This document shows positions 9,793-19,730 of a stretch of 64,000 nucleotides of DNA, piece after piece; position 1 is the first letter of the stretch, and each line of letters begins with the position of its first letter. The notes below the pieces were generated by a model. That model ran no database searches, was not told where the DNA came from, and saw nothing but the letters and a program-made list of their open reading frames with translations. The translations under genes and the position numbers were made by a program. Source of the stretch: Athripsodes cinereus (taxonomy: Eukaryota > Arthropoda > Insecta > Trichoptera > Leptoceridae). Where the stretch lies: assembly GCA_947579605.1 (NCBI GenBank), contig OX388327.1, positions 6,807,122-6,871,121 of the forward strand, written 5' to 3'.

Positions 9793-11190
9793 AGTGTATA
9801 GATAGCGATATGTAAGAAGTTTTCATTATAAATTTAATGCCTTGTAGAGATATTATTATCTACATATGAAGAGTTAGTACCTGTTTAAATGTACGTAACC
9901 AAAAGTCAATTAGTCGTTTGTATGGCGACCGTTAAGTGGCTTTATTGAGAGGATTAAAACTCTTCGATAGAAGATTCTCACTGGAGAATAGGGATGCAGA
10001 TTACATCATCGAATGAACGAATTTCATCGTAGATTATTTCAATTTCACAAGGTTTATATTGACTTTATGTTTTAAATATTGTGATTAGTTTGACGACGAT
10101 TTTATAAGTTAAAATAAGGTCACATCCTTATTAAAAGAAGTGGTAAAACTTAAAAAAAAAGTATTTTTTACATAAGTGTATTTTCGAAATTGTCATTTCA
10201 CTTGTGCCTCCTATAAAAAACTTACATCGTTTATGATTTAGTCATATTTTTCTGAAATTCTTTAACATAGACAGAAAATTTTGAATAAGTCAGTTTTTTC
10301 TGCACAGTTATTTACATTCAAATTGTTATTGTAGATTTCGTTCAAAACACACATTTTAATGTAATTTTTTTCGTCGAATCTATTTACATAGTGACATAGT
10401 CTTAGTTTTTTTAACAAACTTTGTTTGAAATTGAACTAAATATATTTCGACTTACTATTTTAAGTGGTATATGGATGTATAACTCGGAGTATATTTGTTG
10501 GTAAATAAATGGTACGTACTTCAGAGAGTACGTTATTTATTAAATAATTTTATTAGGAAGGTACATTGAATATTTTAACACGTGTCAGTAGGTATTAGTA
10601 CATCGGGTGAAGAAAAGTACCAAATTGAATTTTAAACAAAGAAAGTTTGTTGAACTATTAATTGCTTTTAGGTAAGAGGTTAAATTTTGTTTATATTGAT
10701 ATGTTATGTAGGTATAAATACTTCAAATAAAAATAATTTCAAGGAAAGGATTGAGAGACACGTGTGGTTGTTTACATAAAAAAGTAGATGCTTGTGCTAG
10801 GAGTGAAAGAGTAGGTATTTTTGTGGTGAGGACAAAGGAATGAACTAATAAAAATGATGTCACAACAAAATTCGGGGCAGTTTTGTCTAGAGATTAAGAG
10901 AGAGAGGTTAATTCTTAGAGACAGTTTTGCTTGTAATCAGAGGAGAGAGGTTAAATTTTAAAAGCAGTGTTGTATTCTATTTGATTTTCGTTTGTGTACC
11001 TTCCTTTCTCCGAGTAATAAATATAATATTCTTTTAGTGATTATTTCCACAATGTAAATAATGAGAATTTCATCCTAGATTTTATTATAATTTTACATTA
11101 AATTCAGTGTTTCGAAGCAGCGAATTTTGCAGAAAATCACCTTACTCGAAGCTAAGAAATTTTATATATTATTATTTATTTAAATTTTGT
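9793..11190. other. No recognised gene
   Basis: AT-rich sequence. The only structure noted is an imperfect duplication of about 50 bp at 10876-10975 (CAGTTTTG...GAGAGAGGTTAA twice). Confidence 0.3.
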
Positions 11191-11195
11191 AATAG

Positions 11196-11277
11196 ATATT
11201 TTTATCGTTACGACTTTGCCTTTCTTCTTGGAGTATCAAAACTCTTGTTTGATAAGTCTCAAATAAGTGAAATTTCT
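11196..11277 (+). CDS. Weak candidate internal exon of the 11-27 kb host gene
   Basis: Acceptor TTTTGTAATAG at 11195 is followed by 82 bases that read, after one leading base, YFYRYDFAFLLGVSK and LLFDKSQISEIS without stop. The donor would be GTAGAC at 11278, which is a poor match. The exit phase (0) agrees with the exon starting at 12399. This could be a chance ORF. Confidence 0.3.
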
Positions 11278-12398
11278 GTAGACAAAGGATTGATGAATTT
11301 TATATAATGTTTTAATGAATATGTTTATGAGACTGTCATTGTTAATTATTTTATTTTCCCAAATTAATAAAATTTGGATAACTAATATTATTTGTAAATT
11401 TAATTTATAGACATTACTTGATAATAAGAGCAGGGACGGACTCAGAAACATTGAATAAATTTTTATTTTTATGAAATTTTGAATACTAACTTGAGCATGA
11501 ATTTTTAAACTCATATTTATTTTATGTAAATATCTCTTATTATATCATAAACTAACGTCCCACCATCCACACCCACAAGTCCCAGCGTGGAATACTGGGA
11601 TACCCAGCGTGAAAAAATTAAAATTCGTGATTAAACTTCTTCCGGTTATCATGGCCGCAAGGCTAAGCGAATTCCGCAGAAAATATTATATTATTATATT
11701 TTATTTTGCATGAAAATATATATGTATTATATTCTCTTAATTTATCATATTTGTATACTAACGGGGCTGGACGTAGCGAATGCAAGGTTGGTCCAGATCG
11801 GATTAAGCGTGAGATGGAGCTTAATCTACTAACGAAAACAAGATTTTATTGTTAAATTAACAAAAATAGTCAGTGACTGAATTTTGTAAAATTTTGGTTC
11901 AGTAAAATATTTCATCTCGATGCGCCCCTGGCGCTTTAGACATAAACTAGTTATGTATGAAACCATATGCCTTTTATAAATAAAACTGCATTCAAAACTA
12001 ATCTGTAATATAATTACAGAAATAAACTTTCGATAACGTTGAATCATAAGTTTGATAAAATATTATTTCATTGACTATTTCTAACAAATAACATGGATTT
12101 CTGTGGTACATAAAAAAATTTGATATTTATTCTTGATTGTTATTGTGTGTTGTTTTCTTTGTGTATTTTCAGCAATAAGGTAAGGCTTTTATACTTGCTG
12201 ACATCGAGTATAAAAGGAAATAATTTATTAATTACTAACCTTTATGTACAACAGAAATTTAATTTTGATTTTTATAAAATTATGCTTTTATGTGTTCTGA
12301 ATAGAAATTATTGTTTGTTTTCCACTGATAAAATTTTCTTTTATAAATCGTAAACACAACGTAGAAAGGGTCCTTTACGTAAATTTTCTTTTCTCTAG
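11278..12398. other. AT-rich; presumed intron, no clear feature
   Basis: Contains a small direct repeat CCCAGCGTG at 11580-11625 and a T-rich ORF at 12120-12353, which I do not take as coding. Confidence 0.3.
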
Positions 12399-12524
12399 AT
12401 GTATCATGAGCCAATATCTTTGAAGAAACGAAAATTGTTGAATTTAGCGACCGACACTTTTGACGGGCATTACGTTAAACGTTCGGAAATAATTTTAATT
12501 ACGGTGATGTGTGAACTGATATGG
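12399..12524 (+). CDS. Candidate internal exon of an unrecognised host gene
   Basis: A strong acceptor (TTTTCTTTTCTCTAG, AG at 12397-12398) precedes exactly 42 open codons. A good donor (TGG|GTAAGC at 12525) follows. The translation includes EPISLKKRKLLNLATDTFDG and HYVKRSEIILITVMCELIW. The other two frames hit stops within the first 24 bases. Entry and exit are both phase 0, which fits the next candidate exon at 24232. I do not recognise the protein. The ATG at its first codon is probably internal, because a splice acceptor abuts it. The following 11.7-kb intron holds many repeats and a full LINE ORF. Confidence 0.55.
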
Positions 12525-13470
12525 GTAAGCTAGCGAGTATATATTATTATGTACGTATGACATCTTTATATACGACGAATATTATTACTCTTGGATTTTA
12601 CAAGTAGGTAGGTGATATGAAAGTATTTTTGTATTATTAAATTTTAATCGGAATATTATAAAGACGTAATTGCGAAAAGAAATTTATAAATTTGCGTAGA
12701 TTGGATAAACTCGATTCTTTTTAGTTTAATTACTTCCAACTCAGAGGATAAATACGTATTTATTCTCTCGTCGAAATAAATAAATATATTTTATTTATTT
12801 CCTGTCAATGTGGTCTCAACGGTTTTTCTTTTTCTTTTTCTTTCCTCTTTTTGTGGGGAGGGACCACGACAATAGGCATAACAATCTTTTGATGTACACA
12901 GGTACATATAACTTTCTTATATTATGTGGACACTGCTTTTAAAATACATATTAGTGAGGTAAATGTTTAACAGTGAACAAAAACAGCTGTAAAAATAGGT
13001 TAAAAGTCGAATGCAATCATCGTCGAATCTAAAATAGCGCCGGGAAAAACATTGAAATTGGATAATGAAATTGGCATCACTAAATGACACGATAGCTAAT
13101 GGAGAAAATACAAGAGTATTAAATCCGTTAATCCTTCTCGTTAGCCCGTTAATATGCGTCGTAGGTGAAAGTTTAACGGATCGTTAACGGATGCATTAAA
13201 TCGGAAGTAATTGGTCATAAATGAGGAAGTGTATTATTTTACCACCCCATATATTCACCTAACGTCATTCTATAATATATATGTAGAATGTGTTCAATAT
13301 AGAGATAAATTATTGTAAAACGTTGAATTAACATACGTATAGAGATTCGTTTGAATTCGTTTTGTACTTTCCGTCCTATCTACTATTATAGAGAGTATTT
13401 TCCGTCCTATTTGTATGATCTTTTTCATTTTATCTATCTGAAAAGGTTCCAGAGATTCCCCGAAAGGATA
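12525..13470. other. Presumed intron, nothing recognised
   Basis: AT-rich with a few GC-richer bases at 13020-13210, but no frame-consistent exon or known repeat. Confidence 0.3.
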
Positions 13471-13855
13471 GATCTCTCACTCTTTTTCGTAAGTTTTTCA
13501 GTGTCTTGTAAGATAAAGCTTTTTGTAAAACCTACCGTAAAAGATATTTACAAACTTCAATTCAGTGAACATCTTTTTTTATTGGCATGAAAGGAGCTTG
13601 GATGTTATTCTATTATACAGTTTGTCTACTGGCTACCCCACGTTTATTTCTCTTTCTAAACCATGATGGTATAGAAAGAGAAATAAAAAAACTAGATTTT
13701 TTTTAAATATTTTTATCTATCCTTAGCCACCCATCCTGCATGTCTTATTTTTTGTTGGCACGGAGAGGACACCTTACATGTTTGCATACAGTTGGTATTC
13801 TGGCTTCCTCATTTTTGTAGGATATGCAGCGATGGTATAGTATAGTATTTTTACC
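13470..13855 (+). repeat. R1 copies in tandem fragments
   Basis: Three pieces: 13475-13600 (CTCTCACTCTTTTTCGTAAG...), 13610-13645 (CTACTGGCTACCCCACG) and 13715-13855 (TTAGCCACCCATCCTGCATG ... GATATGCAGCGATGGTATAG). The last ends in the usual R1 3' hairpin region. Confidence 0.65.
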
Positions 13856-14249
13856 TATTTAGTAGAAACTTTTACCAGAAGTTAATATACTTGAATCCTG
13901 ATGGCGGTTGAAGCTTAAGTATTTACCTGTGAATTTCTAATGATTGTTGCCCAAAAAGGGCTCTGTTGACACGTTTCTAACGCCTTGGTATAAATCTTTC
14001 ACAATACATTTTTCTCCTGAAAATAATATCAAAGCAATTTAAATGTAGCGGAAATGTGCGGAAAATTGACGCAAAGATCCCCTGAATGAGGCTGGAATTT
14101 TGGGAGGAACGTGGAAGGAGAATCGAGTGGAGTTGATTTGAATTGATCTTTACCATCTCGCCTATTCCCACAAATGATTTAGTCAGTAAATCCACTGTAG
14201 GTATGTTATAAATAATCTGCAGATTATTTTTCATGGCATAAAACATAGT

Positions 14250-14335
14250 CATTCAGGATGGGAGGAATACCTTTTCGAAGATGTTTAATATCTAAGTTTT
14301 ACGAAACCTGCCTTTTACATTACCAACTTCTTAAA
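14250..14335 (-). repeat. R1 fragment
   Basis: CATTCAGGATGGGAGGAATA and ACGAAACCTGCCTTTTACA match the R1 body. Confidence 0.5.
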
Positions 14336-14359
14336 CTTTGAGCAGATAGTAGGAGACTA

Positions 14360-14770
14360 TAAAGCCCATTTTTATAGATATTTATGCCTTCTGTGTGGCT
14401 GAGGCCTGAGTCAATAACACACTTTCGCGTCACGTTCCCGCTCCGTTAGCGTTCAGGTGCAGACGATGTTGCGCCAAAGTGTTAATTTTCGTAACTATTG
14501 TGTATCTTACCAACGAAATTGACACTAGCTTGCAACTTCGTCTGCACCCGAACGCTAACGGAGCGGGAACGTGACGCGAAAGTGTGTTATTGACTCAGGC
14601 CTCTGGTCCGTTGCTGTGGAACAAAATTCTCTGTGATTTGCGAACTCTGGAGAGTGTGGAGGTGTTCAAGACAAGGTTGAAACCCATATTGTTCAGGAGG
14701 TGTTATGATTCTTGAATGGACCCTTGCGGTGGTTTTTCCACAAAACGGCGCATCATAAATAAGTTGTCTA
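14360..14770 (+). pseudogene. LINE-X ORF2 C-terminus, split by a MITE-A insertion
   Basis: After removing 14402-14602 and one copy of CTG, the frame runs YAFCVAGPLLWNKILCDLR, then TLESVEVFKTRLK and the stop after CYDS at about 14710. GPLLWN...R...FK-RLK is the usual end of jockey/CR1-type ORFs. The 3' UTR (TTGAATGGACCCTTGCGGTG) is shared with 4300 and 53800. Better preserved than the copy at 4170. Confidence 0.75.
14402..14602. mobile_element. Near-perfect palindromic TIR element, MITE-A
   Basis: The arms AGGCCTGAGTCAATAACACA... and their complement pair for about 72 bp with about two mismatches. Flanking CTG at 14399-14401 and 14603-14605 is a 3-bp target duplication, supported because removing the insert restores a LINE reading frame. 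The low arm divergence suggests recent insertion. Superfamily is uncertain; the 3-bp duplication and GGCC ends are Harbinger-like. Confidence 0.8.
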
Positions 14771-15689
14771 GTTCTTATTAATAATATGTTCCATCTGGTA
14801 TTTTTATTGCTGCCCCTTAAATTCCCATTTTGAACTTAAGGTGAATATCAGAATTCGTTTCTATAATAGGATGGGGGGGGGGGTGATATACCTTACTCAT
14901 TACTATCTATTACTAATGACATGTAATTTGGTACCAACATACTCCTTATTAACCCTTTCGCCCCCACGTGTTATGTTAACCCATTAGGTACCAACCTACA
15001 GTGTAAACAGTGCGATGATTGGCAGGGCGTTAAAGGGTTATTCCATCACGCAACCAATAACTATAGGTATGTATAGAAAGTTTACCTCTAGATTCACGAT
15101 CTATAATTTTTTGGCATTCTATTATATTTTCTAAATAAAGAGTTTTTTTTTGAAAATGAATCTTTTATTGAAATAAATCTAAACACATCCTCATATTTAC
15201 AGTAATCAATTTAATATGCTTGTGTCGTAAAGGTGGAGTGAGGTTCAACGTCGCAGAATTCAATTGAATGAGTAACAGAATTCTAATAGTATAGTTGAAC
15301 GCAATATTTGTTAGTCCTAACGCCACAGTTCAAATAAAGAAACTAAATTTCAACAATCGGGATAGCTTCGATCAGGCGAAATATTAAACGTTTGGCGCGT
15401 TGTTGTAATTAAACGAAACGGCTATTCATTCCATTGAATTCCGTCATTCAACCAATCGCCTAGCCATTAAATTAACCGGCTTATCTAACTATCCAGCGGC
15501 GACATTTATATCTATGAATAATTTTTAATACGATCACAACATCTCTTCCAAATATGGCTTGTCTTCTCTGTGCAACACTAATCTAATAATGATTCTGTGG
15601 CAATATATCTTCTTCGTCGCTTAATTAAAAATATGCCAAAGGTTTTATACTTACGCGATGTCTATGAATAGCTGATCATCACGGGTTTT
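14771..15689. other. No recognised feature
   Basis: Includes a ten-G run near 14874 and GC-richer stretches at 15240-15500 without long ORFs or splice-framed exons. Confidence 0.3.
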
Positions 15690-15800
15690 GCTGCAAGTGA
15701 CATGCTGGGGTCAACTGGATGCAGACGCCACATAATTGAATGCGTAGTGGAAGGAAATACAGGAGGCCATCGTCCAAGAGTGGACAGGAGTGAGCCGAGT
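15690..15800 (+). pseudogene. LINE ORF C-terminal fragment
   Basis: Plus-strand translation CRRHIIECVVEGNTGGHRP resembles the ...IIEGKIEGKRG-GR... segment near the end of insect LINE ORFs. No other domain remains. Confidence 0.45.
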
Positions 15801-16597
15801 GAAAGAAGAAGATTTTAAGTAGATGGTAAAAAAAATTATGTAACATTTTTTTAATTTTTATTTTAGATACATAACAAACGGGTGTATCAGTCTTTACAAA
15901 TAATAAAATTAGAACAAAACAATCGAGTGAAATAATGCACACTAGATAAAGAAAAGTAATATATAAAAAAAAAACAGAAATAACATACTACCAATTAATT
16001 TCAAATAGTTAAGTACTAGTAAATACAATGAACCTAAATAAAAAGTACATAAACACTCATACAAAAAAGACAGAAAAAAATACGTATTTATGAAAATGGG
16101 AGGATATGTATGTATTAACAGAAGACAACAATTTTAAGGAAATGTAACAAAAAAAATAAATGTCTTGTTGCGATATTTTATGAACGAATACCTGTATTGT
16201 AATTAAATCCTATATTAATATAAAATGCTGGAAGACCTATTCTAATCTGGGGAGTTCACGGTAAAATTTACCGATATTTAATATGAAATTAGTTTTCAAC
16301 AAGTCGTTCATTTCGAGGGAATCAAACAATAGTTCCCATCAAAACAAATTTAATATATCATGTTATTTAATAATTATTATCTATAACAAGTAACATAACA
16401 TAATACCCTAAAGGCTATTTTTGTTTGCGCAGCTAGAGGGATTCATTATAATGAACTTTCTAATAATCAATCAATTTCCATTAAAGTTTTAATCATACGA
16501 AAACAACCCTTACGTGCATGCAATCTATGCATGACTCTCATTACTTAGTCATGTAAATTTATGTACTTTCTTTTATTTATTTATACTAATACTACTA
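15801..16597. other. AT-rich, nothing recognised
   Basis: Many A runs; no supported feature. Confidence 0.3.
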
Positions 16598-16850
16598 TAC
16601 CATTACAGTATATCCCACAAGCGGGGTAGCCAGCAGATCAGCTGAATTTAATAAACATGCAACCTTTTCCCTCCGTGCCACCAAAAAAATTAAGACATTC
16701 ATGATAGGTGGCAAACTTATCGGGTGAATTTAAGATGTAAAATGTCTTTATTTTTTAAACATCTGCCTCTTACTGGACCCTCGAAAACTCACGGAAAAGA
16801 GTGGGAAACTAATTCTTTGCTGGGTGCTCCACGGCTATGCACTACAGCTT
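16598..16850 (-). repeat. R1, one of the longest copies
   Basis: Runs from ACCATTACAGTATATCCCAC through ATTCATGATAGGTGGCAAAC and GATGTAAAATGTCTTTATTT to ACTCACGGAAAAGAGTGGG and TTTGCTGGGTGCTCCACGG, so it shows about 250 bp of the consensus. Confidence 0.75.
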
Positions 16851-16859
16851 TCGTACACA

Positions 16860-17025
16860 CAAGAAAATCTATTGTAAATCTTTTCCATTCTCAGCCATGA
16901 ACACTAAATCATCTGCATACCTACATCAAAGCATTCACCCGATTCCCAATCGATTCAACACCAACATCCATCCCTTGTAGAGGTAGCATGCAGAAGTCAA
17001 AGAATAGATCGAATAACCACAAAAA
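16860..17025 (-). pseudogene. LINE reverse-transcriptase fragment with YADD motif
   Basis: Minus strand 16919-16878 reads YADDLVFMAENGKD, the catalytic YADD box of a non-LTR reverse transcriptase followed by the typical RTE-like continuation. Upstream residues (LPLQGMDVGVES) are decayed and the frame breaks before the motif. Confidence 0.65.
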
Positions 17026-17059
17026 AATATAAGATTTTCAAAATGGGTGACATAACCAA

Positions 17060-17172
17060 TCTATTTATCTATACAATCACGGTATATCTCACAAATAAGA
17101 TGGCCAGTAGACTAAGGACTCACCTGATTGCTGAATTTATTATACAATGTGTAGGGTAGCTAGCAGATCAAT
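17060..17172 (-). repeat. R1, decayed and partly repeated
   Basis: CAATCACGGTATATCTCAC and GTGTAGGGTAGCTAGCAGAT match R1 twice in succession. Confidence 0.45.
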
Positions 17173-17199
17173 TGCATGTAATTTTTATTTAATTTAGAT

Positions 17200-17281
17200 A
17201 TAATATACCACTGCCAGCTTGACAGTTGTTAAACCTTATTGCTGGACAGTGGACAACATAATGTAACAAATCATAAATAAC
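17200..17281 (-). mobile_element. 82-bp LINE tail insertion with 27-bp target duplication (family D)
   Basis: Identical 27-bp sequences TGCATGTAATTTTT... lie at 17173-17199 and 17282-17308. The insert, read on the minus strand, matches the 3' end at 56490-56575 (GTTGTCCACTGTCCAGCAAT ... GCTGGCAGTGGTATATT). It holds only a conserved hairpin (CCACTG-T-CCAGC paired with GCTGG-CAGTGG) and a short tail. Confidence 0.8.
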
Positions 17282-17504
17282 TGCATGTAATTTTTATTTA
17301 ATTTAGATTTAGATTTTAGATTTTATTACAATTCACAAACAACAACAAGAATACAACCTTATAATTAAAAAAATAAATAAAAACTTACAATGTTTTGCAA
17401 AACACCTCACAATAAAACTTCGAACACTATATACAATATTAATAAAAAACGAAGCAAACCAAAAAATAATATAAAATCACAACTTCAATATGTACACAAA
17501 AAAA

Positions 17505-17690
17505 AAAAAAAACATGCAAGGTGTCCTTTACGCGCCAACAAAAAGATAAGACATTCGGAAAGGGTAGCGTACCTCATCGCTGAATTTGCGATGTACAATG
17601 TATTTATTTTTTGAATACCTGCCTTTTAAAGGATACTCAAAAAACTTACGGAAAAGAGTGGTAGACCAATTTTTTGTCTTGTACCACACG
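17505..17690 (-). repeat. R1
   Basis: ACATGCAAGGTGTCCTTTAC, GCGTACCTCATCGCTGAATT and ACGGAAAAGAGTGGTAGACC match the consensus. Confidence 0.6.
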
Positions 17691-18144
17691 GAACATTTTT
17701 TTATGATTTATTTATAAGCGCCATAAAAACAACTTGTGCTACATAAAACCTTCATACAGTTAATTCACTATTTTGGTATACCTAAGTACCTACATAAAAT
17801 AATATAGATTTCAAATTTTAATACATCATAATGTCACAATTTCATATTGTTATTTTAGGAAATAGGTGGGCTAAATTACCACTAATCTACATAGGTATAT
17901 ATGTAATAATGATTATTTCTATTCCCAATAATCCAATTAATTAAAATTATACAAAATATTACATTATTGATAGTGCACAAAATATTAGTATAATTATTAT
18001 TATATGTGGGTTTGTTTAATAACTATATCCATGTACCTACTGTGCATGTTATTAGCCCTAATCATTTATAAACCACCTTGTACTACCTTTGTATGTCCGT
18101 AAGGGATGACAGAAGATTTAACATTTTGAGCAATCACTATCTAT

Positions 18145-18495
18145 CTGTCTTTTCCCTCGCGACGCATACCTTGTTGAGTAGGCAGAGAAGAAGGAACGTC
18201 ACTTCGACCTACTTGCTTTTGCATACTGCTATTATTTTGTTTCTTCCATTTTCATGTTTTTCCTCATACTAGGAAAGGATGACAACTTGTTTGAAAGAGC
18301 GGGTGTGAGGAAGCGCGGGCATCTAAGAACCACGTGGATTGATCCCGTTGACAAAATGGTCAAAGAAAACCTTGTATTAAAATTCTACGAATGTAGAAGA
18401 AACGAATGAAGTATTTGAGGATAGATCTATACGGTGTTTCATCCTCTCTGCATACCCCGCTTAGGATACAGCGTAATGGTATTGATAGAGAGACA
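18145..18495. mobile_element. Two RT-B LINE ends facing each other
   Basis: 18145-18265 is a minus-strand RT-B 3' end (CCCTCGCGACGCATACC, GTTGAGTAGGCAGAGAAG). 18275-18495 is a plus-strand copy with RKRGHLRTTWIDPVDKMVKE in frame and the end TCTCTGCATACCCCGC ... CAGCGTAATGGTA. Confidence 0.55.
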
Positions 18496-19730
18496 GATAC
18501 TCATAATCAAGAAAATATTTTTACATCATAAATTCGAGGTCAAGTAATATGTAGGGAGACACCATTATTTTTAACCTGTTAGCGCCGTTACGCATTTGAC
18601 AAAATTGTATTCATTACATAATGTAAACATAATTATTGAATTATGTAATCTATTTAATATCGACGGTTTTCTAGGATAAATAGCAGGGTTCATAGTTTTA
18701 TCAAAATGATAGGAGATAGTAATGAAGTAATTTTTTAATTTATATGTAACTTACAATATTGTAGAAATATATAACCTATACTGTTCATTTATTTTACTAT
18801 TAATGTAGGTAGGTATTAAAAAAGATTGGATGGACAAGTTATTATTAACACTCAGTGTGCTGAATAATTATTTGATGATAACGCAATTTTTCATGTAGAT
18901 AAACGGAAAGATTGTGTTACCTATAAATAATAATTTAATTGAAAACATTGTCATAAATTTGTCCAGAAGATGACGTTAAAGTAAAACAAGTGTTCATAGC
19001 TAAGAATCTAAAAGGAAACCTACTTTGAATCCCGGAAGAAAGATGAGACTAAGACAGAAAAAACACTCAGGAAGTGAGGGAAAGCAGAGAATTCTAGAAA
19101 ACATGATTCGTACAAAGAAGACTTGTTCACATATACCTACATTCTTTGGTTATGATCAATTTTTGTTTCAGGAATGCTTTTGTTTTTCCTTTGGAGATTC
19201 TGTGGGTTATTATTTATTATGCGAAATGCTGTATGAAAGTTAATAAATTCTGATGGGTTATTATTTTATTTTTATGTCTTTTTTAATAATTTTGTACACA
19301 CTACACACTATTGTTTTTCTATTTATTTTATTTGCATGCACGCATGTTTAATCCTACTTTTTAACATCTCTTATCTGTTCCTTTTTCCTAATTGATGGAG
19401 ATACATGTGTTTTTTGTATTTCTCTTTACTGCATTAGTCTCAATTATTCTATTGCGGATATTTTACTCAGGTAATCAATGAATGCATAAGTACCCTTTTC
19501 ATAGGGTTTTTTATAATGTTACAATTATTTATTTACACTCCATCTTAGTTCCACATATTTTTATTTTTTTTTTATTTTTTTGTGAATTATTTACCTACGT
19601 GAGGTGCAACTTGTACACATATTTGCCTACTTATCAGTAAATTGAGTCTATATTTTATTTTATTTTATCTATATATTGAGTAGCTTATTTATATATTTAT
19701 TTATTTTTATTTTATATATATTTATATTAT
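18496..19730. other. AT-rich left flank / possible 5' UTR of the LINE-A element
   Basis: No ORF of note except 19025-19243, which I do not support. The last stop in the LINE frame is TGA at 19677-19679. The start of the element cannot be placed from this window alone. Confidence 0.3.

Noticed and set aside
12120..12353. 77-codon ORF behind a good TTTTCAG acceptor
   Set aside because: Composition follows the T-rich background, and no donor leads in phase to the exon at 12399.
19025..19243. 72-codon ORF with lysine-rich start
   Set aside because: No recognised domain and no phase-compatible splice sites with the host-gene candidates.
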